From Dechloromonas sp. (lineage in GTDB: Bacteria > Pseudomonadota > Gammaproteobacteria > Burkholderiales > Rhodocyclaceae), in NCBI GenBank assembly GCA_008933675.1, contig WBUO01000015.1:1-35924 (forward strand): 35,924 bases of DNA, in the 5' to 3' direction. A model generated the notes under the pieces. It saw only the letters and a program-made list of their open reading frames with translations. It was not told the DNA's origin and ran no database searches. Shown piece after piece: positions 7,095 through 14,963 of the stretch. Position 1 is the first letter of the stretch; each line of letters begins with the position of its first letter. A program made the position numbers and the translations under genes.

Positions 7095-9253
7095 CTTGGG
7101 AATTTCATCCGGCGCGGGAGAGTTTTGCCCGGTACGCCGCCGACTGGGACCGCCTGAATGCCGAGCTGTATGCCAGCCACCCGTACTACGACAGCCGCTT
7201 CGTCGGCCCGCTGCTCAAGCACTTTGCCAGCGGCGGGGAAGTGCTCTGTCTGTATCGCGAGCAGGGAGTAATTCGCGGCGCGCTGATCCTGCTCTCCCGA
7301 GGCGCGGGTCGCTGGGCGAGCTTTCGGCCGGCTCAGGCGCAGATCACGCCTTTGTTGATTGCAGACACCAGCAAGTTCGGCGGGTTGCTGGAAGCGCTCC
7401 CGGGCTTTGCCTGGAGTATCGAATTCCATGCGATCGATCCGCGCTACGCGCCTGCCTTCTCCGGTGTTGGCGGTGAGGCGCTGATCTCCTACCACGCCCG
7501 AACCATCGGTGTCGGACCGGGTATTGCTTTTGAAGCGTACTGGAATGGTCGTCCGAAGAATCTCCGGAGCAATATTCGCCGCTATACCAACCGTTTGGAA
7601 CGCGAAGCAGATTCGTCCGGATTTGCCAGCCTGTCTTCGCCTGAGGAGATGACCGATGGCGTTCGTCGTTTCGGCGAGCTGGAAAGCGCGGGTTGGAAAG
7701 CTGCAGCGGGTACCGCCGTTTCGATTGACAACATTCAAGGCCGGTTTTATGCCGAGGTGCTGCGCAACTTCGCCTCGAGCGGGCAGGCGGAAGTTTGCGA
7801 ACTGACCATTGGCGGGCAGTTGGCCGCCTCGCGCCTGCTCATCGGTAACCAGTCGATGCAGGTGATCCTCAAGACGAGCTACGACGAGTCACTCGCGCGC
7901 TTTGCTCCCAGTCGCCTGATGCTGTATCAAATCCTCGAACGTCAGCTTGAAGCGCATCCGCAACGGGCCATCGAGTTCTACACGAATGCCACCCGCGATC
8001 AGGCGGAATGGGCCTCGTTCAGTTGCAACATTCAGAATGTACACCTGTTCCGCAATGAGGGGGGGGCAGTTGCATATGCCTTGCTCAAAGCCTTCAAACG
8101 TCGCCTGGCTGGGAGTCCCAAAGATCGTCATGTTGCCGATGACACTCAGCCAGCTTTCGAAACGCACGCTTGCGGCAATGTGGGCGACCTGATTGCTGCG
8201 AGTTCAGGGCTCGAGCAGTTTGCGCCGGGGGACAGTATCGAGAACTCTCTCGATTGGTTCGAACTGCTTCAGCGACAGGTTTATCCCGATGACGCCGGCG
8301 TCCGTCATCACTATGCCGCCGCCAACGGGAAAGTCCTGGCTGTTCTGCCCCTGCGCCAGACCCGGCATGCCGGGATGTGTACCCTGGAGTCGTTGGGCAA
8401 CTACTACACCTCCCTCTATTCCCCCCTGATTGCCCGGAACTGCGAGCAGCAGGTAATTGGCACCTTGCTATCGGCGGCAACGAAGGAACACCGCGCAGCC
8501 CCCGTCATGCGTTTTGCACCGATGGACCCGGGGTCGGCCGCCTACACCACACTGTTGAGCGAACTGCGGGCCATCGGCTGGATTCCGCTGACCTTCTTCT
8601 GTTTCGGCAACTGGTACCTGAAGGTCGAAGGTGGCTGGGACGATTACCTCCGCAAACGCAGCGGCAATCTGCGCAGTTCCATCAAGCGCCGCAACCGGGA
8701 ATTCACCGCCGAAGGCGGAACGCTGGAGCTGGTATGTGGCGGCGAAACGCTGGAATCCGCGATAGCAGCGTATCTGGAAGTTTACGCAGCCAGCTGGAAG
8801 AAACCGGAACCCTATCCGGAGTTCGTGCCGTCATTGATTCGCCTGCTGGCCTCCAAGGGAATGCTGCGCCTGGGTATCGCCCGTCTGCAAGGGCAGCCGA
8901 TAGCAGCCCAGTTGTGGATTGTCGGTCAGGGTAAAGCCAGCATCTACAAGGTGGCCTACCACGAAGACTATGCCCATTTATCGCCCGGAACCGTGCTGAC
9001 CAGCTATCTGATGCGCCATGTCATCGAGGATGACAAGGTTCGCGAAGTCGACTTCCTGATCGGTGATGATGAATACAAGAAAATCTGGATGAGCGACCGC
9101 AGGGAGAGGTGGGGAATCCTGGCATTCAATCCGCGCACACTGGTCGGATTCGGTCTGCTGCTGAAAGAGTTGGCCGGGCGTGCAGCAAAACAGATAAGCA
9201 AAAAGATAAGCACAGCGGGTTCACGTTCGTTCTCCGATTCTCCCAAAGCCTGA
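7091..9253 (+). CDS. Tandem FemAB/BioF2-like (GNAT-fold) acyltransferase, two domains
   Basis: A 720-residue cytoplasmic protein made of two similar halves of about 345-360 residues, each resembling the FemAB/CelD-like acetyltransferase family (Acetyltransf_6, PF13480). The signature helix start occurs twice: PKNLRSNIRRYTNR at about 155-168 and GNLRSSIKRRNREF at about 525. Each is followed by a second GNAT-like half (LTIGGQLAASRLLI / IARLQGQPIAAQLWIV, then YDESLARFAPSRLMLYQIL / YHEDYAHLSPGTVLTSYLM). Usual family members are a single unit of 330-400 residues. The start is a GTG at 7091 overlapping the aminotransferase stop as GTGA. The family transfers acyl or aminoacyl groups to amines, so N-acylation of an amino sugar fits the context. 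Two active sites, or one active and one structural half, are possible. Confidence 0.85.
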   Translation: MTWEFHPARESFARYAADWDRLNAELYASHPYYDSRFVGPLLKHFASGGEVLCLYREQGVIRGALILLSRGAGRWASFRPAQAQITPLLIADTSKFGGLLEALPGFAWSIEFHAIDPRYAPAFSGVGGEALISYHARTIGVGPGIAFEAYWNGRPKNLRSNIRRYTNRLEREADSSGFASLSSPEEMTDGVRRFGELESAGWKAAAGTAVSIDNIQGRFYAEVLRNFASSGQAEVCELTIGGQLAASRLLIGNQSMQVILKTSYDESLARFAPSRLMLYQILERQLEAHPQRAIEFYTNATRDQAEWASFSCNIQNVHLFRNEGGAVAYALLKAFKRRLAGSPKDRHVADDTQPAFETHACGNVGDLIAASSGLEQFAPGDSIENSLDWFELLQRQVYPDDAGVRHHYAAANGKVLAVLPLRQTRHAGMCTLESLGNYYTSLYSPLIARNCEQQVIGTLLSAATKEHRAAPVMRFAPMDPGSAAYTTLLSELRAIGWIPLTFFCFGNWYLKVEGGWDDYLRKRSGNLRSSIKRRNREFTAEGGTLELVCGGETLESAIAAYLEVYAASWKKPEPYPEFVPSLIRLLASKGMLRLGIARLQGQPIAAQLWIVGQGKASIYKVAYHEDYAHLSPGTVLTSYLMRHVIEDDKVREVDFLIGDDEYKKIWMSDRRERWGILAFNPRTLVGFGLLLKELAGRAAKQISKKISTAGSRSFSDSPKA

Positions 9254-9354
9254 TGCGGGGCTGCTATTTTTAATATGCTTTTACATTTCATCCTGCCAAC
9301 AATCAAACAGCTGCCAACGAGTGATCTTGCTGCTGCCATGGGCGTGCATAGCCA
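9254..9354 (+). other. 101-bp intergenic gap, AT-richer
   Basis: This gap separates the FemAB-like gene from the next glycosyltransferase. It contains an AT-rich patch (TATTTTTAATATG at about 9269-9281) but no -10/-35 pair at proper spacing. Only a 4-bp stem (AGCC/GGCT) precedes the T-rich patch, too weak to call a terminator. A transcription break or weak promoter here is possible, not shown. Confidence 0.3.
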
Positions 9355-10599
9355 ATGAAACGTCTCCTCATGATCGCCTACCACTTCCCGCCGCTTGCCG
9401 GCAGCAGTGGCATCCAGCGCACGCTGCGCTTTGTTCAGCATCTGCCGAAATTCGGCTGGGAGCCCATCGTGCTTTCTGCCGATCCGCGGGCCTATGAACG
9501 CACCAGTGACGACCTGTTGGCCGACGTGCCGAAGAACACCGTGGTCCGGCGTGCCTTCGCGCTCGACACGGCACGCCACCTCTCCATTGCCGGCCGTTAC
9601 GTGGGCGCCATGGCGCGACCGGACCGTTGGGTCAGCTGGAAATATGCAGCCGTTCGCGACGGCATGCGTTTGATCCGCGAGTTCAAGCCGCAGGCGATCT
9701 GGTCGACCTATCCGATTGCCACGGCCCACATGATCGGTGCCGAACTGCAACGCAGGAGCGGACTGCCATGGATTGCCGATTTCCGTGATCCGATGGCGCA
9801 GGAGGGCTATCCCGCCGATCCCCTGACTTGGAAGAGCTACAAGGCCATTGAAGCCGACACTGTGCACAATGCAAGCCTGAGCACCTTCACCACGCCCGGC
9901 GCAGCGAGGATCTACCGGGAGCGTTACCCGGCAAGAGAACAACAGGTGGTCGTGCTGGAAAATGGTTACGACGAGGAGACCTTCGTTGGTGCCGCCAGTA
10001 GCGCTCAAGCCCGGAGCAGCCTCAATCCCGGCGCCATCACGCTATTACATAGCGGTATTGTTTATCCCGCCGAGCGGGATCCCACCCAGTTCTTCGAAGC
10101 ACTCGGGCAACTCAAGGCAAAGGGAGACTTGGCGCCCGGCAGTCTGGTCGTCCGCTTTCGTGCCTCGGTCCATGACGACTTGCTCAAGTCGCTGGCAGCC
10201 CGCTTCGATATCGCCGAATTCATCGACTGTCAGCCGCCGGTTCCCTATCGCGAAGCCCTGGCCGAGATGCTTGCCGCCGATGGCTTGCTGGTCATGCAGG
10301 CAGCCAACTGCAACGAGCAGATACCTGCCAAGATCTATGAGTACCTGCGTGCCAACCGTCCGATCCTTTCGTTGACCGATCCGCAGGGCGATACCGCCAC
10401 GACCTTGCGCCAGGCGGGGGCCAGCGACATCGCGCGACTCGATTCGGTGGAAGAAATCTGCCGGGTCCTGCCGGCCTTCATCGCCGCCATCCGCGAGGGC
10501 AGGGCACAACTGCCGGATCGGCAAGCCGTTGCTGATGCCTCGCGCGAGGGGCGTACGGCACAACTGGCCAGGCTGCTGGATTCGGTGCTGGGCCAGTGA
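9355..10599 (+). CDS. Glycosyltransferase, GT-B fold (GT4-like)
   Basis: A 414-residue glycosyltransferase. The N-terminal domain opens with MKRLLMIAYHFPPLAGSSGI, the common GT4 acceptor-site signature (HFPP, GG/SG loop). WSTYPIATAHMIG and IADFRDPM follow. The C-terminal domain has VVVLENGYDEETF, ITLLHSGIVYP and the donor-site region AKIYEYLRANRPILSLTD. It should act at the cytoplasmic membrane face on the EPS repeat. The ATG at 9355 is used because it exactly begins the Rossmann strand; no clear ribosome-binding site precedes it. A 58-bp gap follows before the large ligase-like gene. Confidence 0.88.
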   Translation: MKRLLMIAYHFPPLAGSSGIQRTLRFVQHLPKFGWEPIVLSADPRAYERTSDDLLADVPKNTVVRRAFALDTARHLSIAGRYVGAMARPDRWVSWKYAAVRDGMRLIREFKPQAIWSTYPIATAHMIGAELQRRSGLPWIADFRDPMAQEGYPADPLTWKSYKAIEADTVHNASLSTFTTPGAARIYRERYPAREQQVVVLENGYDEETFVGAASSAQARSSLNPGAITLLHSGIVYPAERDPTQFFEALGQLKAKGDLAPGSLVVRFRASVHDDLLKSLAARFDIAEFIDCQPPVPYREALAEMLAADGLLVMQAANCNEQIPAKIYEYLRANRPILSLTDPQGDTATTLRQAGASDIARLDSVEEICRVLPAFIAAIREGRAQLPDRQAVADASREGRTAQLARLLDSVLGQ

Positions 10600-10657
10600 C
10601 CGTCATGCCGCTCGTCATCAACGCTGGGCATGCTGCGAGTTTCCCGGGGAAGCTCCG

Positions 10658-13063
10658 GTGCTGAGGCGTGCGGGCGACCTGCTGACTGCGCTGCTGGCCT
10701 TCTCCCTTGGCAGCGTCCTGGCCTGGCACTACCCGTTAGGCCAGGTCGCTGCATTGGCGCTTTTCCTGGGCGCCAGCATCCTGGCCTTCTACCGCCTTTC
10801 TTGGTTTCTGGTCATCCTGCCGGCACTGCTGCCGGTCATCGGTCTGGCACCCTGGACAGGCTGGATCACCTTCGAGGAAGTCGATCTGCTGGTTCTGGCC
10901 ATGGCCAGCGGTGGCTATGCCCGTGCTCTGATTGCGGAAGGGCAGGCCGTTTCCCGGCGTCGCTCCTGGTTGTTGGCTGGTTTCTCTTTCCTGATGGCGG
11001 TGTCGATCCTGATCTCGATGGCCCGGGGTTTTTCCGACGCCGGTGGTTTCGACTTTGGCTGGTTCCAGGGCTATGACGGGCCAATGAACAGCATCCGCAT
11101 CGGCAAGAGTTTCTTCCTGGCTCTGCTGCTCGTGCCGCTGCTCAGACGCTTGCAGCGCGATACGGCTCAGGAGGCGGGCAGAAAGCTGGCCTGGGGCATG
11201 GCATTGGGCCTGGGGAGCGCATCGCTGGCCGCGTTGTGGGAGCGACTGGCATTCACCGACCTGCTCAATTTTTCCAGCGATTACCGTTCGACGGCGCTGT
11301 TCTGGGAGATGCACGTCGGCGGGGCCGCGCTGGATGGCTGGCTGTTGCTGACCGTACCCTTCGCCATCTGGGGCCTGCGCAATGCCCGGAGCGCGCTGCA
11401 ACATGCGCTAGCCATCCTCCTGATCGTCGTTGCCGCCTACGCCGCACTGACAACCTTCTCGCGCGGCGTCTACCTTGCGCTGATCGTTGCCCTGCCGCTG
11501 CTGGCCTGGCAGACGCGCAGGCATGCCAGTGCCGCTGTGGTGCAGCCTGAGCAGCTCGCCTGGGGGCCGTTACGCTGGTCCATCGCGCTGCTTGCCCTGG
11601 GGGCAATGGCCTTTCTCGTCTTCCCCGGTGGTGGTTACCGGGGCTTGATGGCACTCCTCGGGTGCATCGCCGTAGCCTTGTCGATGCCGATGGCCTTGCG
11701 CCACATCACCATTGCCCAACTGGTCGCCGGAACGCTGGTCGGTGTGATGCTCGGTGCGCTGCTAGTGTTGATGGCCGGTTTCATACCGAAGGGCGCGTAC
11801 CTTCTCTATGCGCTGATCTGCCTGTCAATGCTGGCTGTCCTTCACGGGTTCCGCGCCGGGCTGCAGGGAAACCAGCGTATCTACTGCACGGCGGGGTTCA
11901 TCGCCCTGATGCTGGCTGCTGCCAACGTGGCGGATCACTGGGGCGGCAGCGAGGCGCTGTGGGGAATGATCGCTGCCCTCTCTGTCGTGGTCGCGGTGGC
12001 TGCGCGCGGGATATTTGCGACAAGGCCGGTATGGTCCGGCGATTTGCGCTGGCAGGCCACCTTCATGAGTTCTGCGCTGGCGGTCTGCGCGGTTGTCGCG
12101 GTATTCGTCGGTGGCGGCTACATGAGCGAGCGTTTCTCAACTTCCGAACAGGATCTCGATGGCCGCTTCGATCACTGGACCCTGAGTACCTCGATGCTTC
12201 AGACGCCGCTGGATGTGGCATTCGGCAAAGGTCTGGGACGTTACCCGGCAAATTATTTCTTTGCGATACCGGATAACAAGTTCCCCGGCACGTATCAAAT
12301 CAGTCGTGACGAGGAGGGTGCCTTCCTGTCCCTAGTAGCTCCGCGCCACCCTATCAGCTTTGGTGATGCATTCAGAGTGTCCCAGAGGCTTGCATTCAAT
12401 GCCCAAGGCCCGTTTGAAGCGTCAGTCAGGCTCAGAGCACAAGCTGAAACAAGCCTCCAGATCGAAGTGTGCGAAAAACACCTGCTATATGTGGCAGCGT
12501 GTGCAATCGGAAGAGCAAACATCAAAGTCGGCGAAGAGGGGTGGCAGTCAGCCAGAATCCCGCTTAAAGGCCCTTTGCTGAACGGTGGTACGTGGTATGC
12601 GCCACGCATCAAGATGTTCTCTCTGTCAGTTGCCAAACAGAGTGGAGCGGCAAACATAGATGAAGTCATTTTGACAGGCCCGGATGGAGAGAGCCTGCTA
12701 GAAAACGGTGATTTTACAAACGGCATGAAGCGCTGGTTCTTCAGTAGTGATCGCGACCATATGCCTTGGCACGCTAAAAATATTCTGGTTAATGTGCTCT
12801 TTGATCAGGGGTGTTTCGGATTGTCGCTATTCCTGATGCTGACTGCTGGGGCTCTTTGGCGTCTCAATATGAGTGAGGTTCGACAGTATGAATTTGCTCC
12901 CTACTTTTCAGCCTCACTCATCGGCTTCCTGATTGTCGGAATGTTTGACAGCCTGATTGACGCGCCGAGGCTTGCTCTGATGTTCTATATTCTCGTCTTC
13001 GCAGCGTTTATGCCAAATGCTTTTTGTTGTCAGGGAGGAAAACGTCCTCCGCTCACCCAATAG
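10658..13063 (+). CDS. O-antigen ligase/polymerase-like membrane protein with large periplasmic insert
   Basis: An 801-residue polytopic membrane protein of the O-antigen ligase (Wzy/WaaL) superfamily, expected to polymerise or ligate repeat units at the periplasmic face. More than ten hydrophobic segments occupy residues 1-510, including the family-typical AYAALTTFSRGVYLALIVALPLLAW. FGKGLGRYPANY (about 520-535) and HMPWHAKNILVNVLFDQGCFGLSLF (about 697-721) correspond to the G-x-G and His motifs that frame the catalytic periplasmic loop. Between them sits an extra segment of about 160 residues, beta-rich and ending LENGDFTNGMKRW, which looks like a galactose-binding/CBM-like jellyroll. Most relatives lack this much insert. 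The GTG at 10658 follows GGGGAAG; the frame upstream overlaps the preceding gene and is rejected. The 3' third is clearly AT-richer than the 5' part. Confidence 0.85.
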   Translation: MLRRAGDLLTALLAFSLGSVLAWHYPLGQVAALALFLGASILAFYRLSWFLVILPALLPVIGLAPWTGWITFEEVDLLVLAMASGGYARALIAEGQAVSRRRSWLLAGFSFLMAVSILISMARGFSDAGGFDFGWFQGYDGPMNSIRIGKSFFLALLLVPLLRRLQRDTAQEAGRKLAWGMALGLGSASLAALWERLAFTDLLNFSSDYRSTALFWEMHVGGAALDGWLLLTVPFAIWGLRNARSALQHALAILLIVVAAYAALTTFSRGVYLALIVALPLLAWQTRRHASAAVVQPEQLAWGPLRWSIALLALGAMAFLVFPGGGYRGLMALLGCIAVALSMPMALRHITIAQLVAGTLVGVMLGALLVLMAGFIPKGAYLLYALICLSMLAVLHGFRAGLQGNQRIYCTAGFIALMLAAANVADHWGGSEALWGMIAALSVVVAVAARGIFATRPVWSGDLRWQATFMSSALAVCAVVAVFVGGGYMSERFSTSEQDLDGRFDHWTLSTSMLQTPLDVAFGKGLGRYPANYFFAIPDNKFPGTYQISRDEEGAFLSLVAPRHPISFGDAFRVSQRLAFNAQGPFEASVRLRAQAETSLQIEVCEKHLLYVAACAIGRANIKVGEEGWQSARIPLKGPLLNGGTWYAPRIKMFSLSVAKQSGAANIDEVILTGPDGESLLENGDFTNGMKRWFFSSDRDHMPWHAKNILVNVLFDQGCFGLSLFLMLTAGALWRLNMSEVRQYEFAPYFSASLIGFLIVGMFDSLIDAPRLALMFYILVFAAFMPNAFCCQGGKRPPLTQ

Positions 13064-13083
13064 AGCGAAATCGGAGAACTGCC

Positions 13084-13830
13084 ATGAATCGAATTGCCAT
13101 GCATGTCGTTACAGGTTTTGCCGAAAAAATGGGTTACTCGATCATTCCGAAGTGGCGCCTGGAAAATCGCGAGTTAGCGCAGCATCTGGGCAGGATTTTC
13201 GAGCGCTATTCAGTATCGACGGTCTTCGACGTTGGGGCCAATGCCGGTCAGTACCATGATTTTCTACGTCAACAGGTTGGGTTCACCGGGAGGGTGTATT
13301 CCTTTGAACCACAACCGCATCTAGTAAATGCCCTTCAGCAAAGGCAGATCAGCGATCCAGCTTGGGAAATTCTCAATTTTGCCCTGGGTAGCCATAACAG
13401 CGAACTGGCACTCAACGTCATGGCGAGGGACACGTTCAGTTCTTTTCGGCAACCGCTTGTCGGTGCTTCCGAAGGCTTTGCCGCCAGCAATACTGTTGTA
13501 GGAACCGTTACCGTTCCTGTTCGGAGGCTGGATGATCTATTCGCGAATCACGTCATGGCTGACCAGTCGTGTTATCTAAAGGTTGATACCCAAGGCTTCG
13601 ACCTGGAAGTGTTACGCGGAGCCCCCGAACTGCTCAAGACAATCAAGGCACTGCAATTTGAACTGCCCATCCAGCAACTCTATGCCGAAGTGCCCCCCTA
13701 CCGCGAAATACTTGAAACTGTCGAAGCCATGGGCTTCCGTATCTCCGGCTTTTTCCCGATCAGCATGGATGAAGACATGAAGGCTGTCGAATTCGATTGC
13801 GTCATGGTGCGTGCAGGCGATTCACATTGA
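13084..13830 (+). CDS. FkbM family SAM-dependent methyltransferase
   Basis: A 248-residue methyltransferase of the FkbM family, which O-methylates sugars or related groups. The SAM-binding motif I is VFDVGANAGQYHDFL (49-61), followed by GRVYSFEPQPHLVNALQ (motif II acidic residue in FEP), and YLKVDTQGFDLEVLRGA, the family-typical D-x-(Q/E)-G-(F/A)-D-x-x-V/L block. The length is normal. The ATG at 13084 has GGAGAA 5 bases upstream. The annotated frame can be extended 20 codons, but that part overlaps the preceding gene's 3' end. It overlaps the next open frame's upstream region. It probably methylates one sugar of the EPS repeat. Confidence 0.88.
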   Translation: MNRIAMHVVTGFAEKMGYSIIPKWRLENRELAQHLGRIFERYSVSTVFDVGANAGQYHDFLRQQVGFTGRVYSFEPQPHLVNALQQRQISDPAWEILNFALGSHNSELALNVMARDTFSSFRQPLVGASEGFAASNTVVGTVTVPVRRLDDLFANHVMADQSCYLKVDTQGFDLEVLRGAPELLKTIKALQFELPIQQLYAEVPPYREILETVEAMGFRISGFFPISMDEDMKAVEFDCVMVRAGDSH

Positions 13831-13852
13831 ACAGATACAGGATAAATTGACG

Positions 13853-14896
13853 ATGCGCATAATCGCTTTCCCCAAAACCGGTATCTCCTATAACGATTGT
13901 TTCTCCGCTGCTTTGCAGGATGAGGGGGTGGAAGTTATTGAGGGAGTTTTCAGCGGTGGTTGGCTGTATCAGAACCTTCGCCGAGGAGACTGGCTTCATA
14001 TGCATTGGCCTTCCTTTGCATACAACAAGCCTGGTTCCAAAGTGCGCCAATGTCTTTGGTTTGCAAGATTCGTCACACTTCTGCTCATGGCACGTGCCAA
14101 GGGCGCTCAATTGGCCTGGACGGCACACAATCTGCTGCCTCACGACCGCTGCCAGATACCCGCCTTCGATATTCTGGGGCGGCATCTCGTCATCCTGCTC
14201 TCACGTCTGATCCTGGTACACGGCCCAGGGCCTGCCGAGGCATTGCAGGCGCGCTTTCCCGGCGTGCGTAACAAGCTGGTGTTGATTCCCCACGGGCACT
14301 GGATTGGTTACTACAAGTCCGATCTGTCGAAAGACGAGGCACGCAGATTCCTCGCGGTACCGCAGGATAAACCCCTGTTTCTGTTCATAGGACTTTGCAA
14401 ACCGTACAAGAACTTGCATGAATTGGTTGCGACGTTCCTCAGGTCCGACCTTGATGCAACGCTTGTAGTCGCAGGCAAGTTTTCCGATGTCGGCTACCGA
14501 AACCAGATCGTCGAACTTGCCGGAGGCGATCCTCGTATCCATATCCGGGAAGGTTTCATTCCGGACGACCAGATGCAACACCATCTCAAAGCTTGCGACT
14601 ATGTTGTCGTCCCATACCGTGAAATCCTGACTTCCGGGACAGCGATGCTGGCACTAAGCTTTGGCCGTCCGCTGATCTCGGTTGATTTTGGTTTTTTGCG
14701 TGACGTGATTTCCGCGGAGTCGGGAATACTGTTTCCGCACGACGATCCCGATGGTCTGGCGCGAGCATTGGCCGAGGCAGTTAGTAGGTCGTTCGATGAG
14801 GAGCAAATCATTCGTCATGCTCGCCAGTTTTCATTTGCCCAAGCAGCGAGCTCATTTGTCCGATCGCTGCAAGCGGGCAAACCTGTAGTTGTCTGA
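13853..14896 (+). CDS. Glycosyltransferase, GT-B fold
   Basis: A 347-residue glycosyltransferase. The N-terminal part contains DWLHMHWPSFAYNKPG (acceptor-side HxHWP), followed by LAWTAHNLLPHD. The C-terminal part has NKLVLIPHGHWIGYY, PLFLFIGLCKPYKNLHELV (the GT4-like phosphate/sugar site), TLVVAGKF, and the donor-site block YREILTSGTAMLALSFGRPLISVD. This pattern fits GT4-type transferases in which the E-x7-E is replaced by an SGT/A-SFG variant. The ATG at 13853 (MRIIAFPK) begins the first strand, 22 bases after the FkbM stop. Donor and acceptor are unknown. Confidence 0.85.
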   Translation: MRIIAFPKTGISYNDCFSAALQDEGVEVIEGVFSGGWLYQNLRRGDWLHMHWPSFAYNKPGSKVRQCLWFARFVTLLLMARAKGAQLAWTAHNLLPHDRCQIPAFDILGRHLVILLSRLILVHGPGPAEALQARFPGVRNKLVLIPHGHWIGYYKSDLSKDEARRFLAVPQDKPLFLFIGLCKPYKNLHELVATFLRSDLDATLVVAGKFSDVGYRNQIVELAGGDPRIHIREGFIPDDQMQHHLKACDYVVVPYREILTSGTAMLALSFGRPLISVDFGFLRDVISAESGILFPHDDPDGLARALAEAVSRSFDEEQIIRHARQFSFAQAASSFVRSLQAGKPVVV

Positions 14897-14963
14897 CATT
14901 GTTTGTTCGGTTTTCGATCGTCGTTTCAAGCCGAACTTTCTCAAATTTTCAGCCGTTCAATCC

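Noticed and set aside
9254-9290. Possible intrinsic terminator after the FemAB-like gene
   Set aside because: The stem is only 4 bp (AGCC/GGCT) and the T-rich patch is interrupted by A residues.
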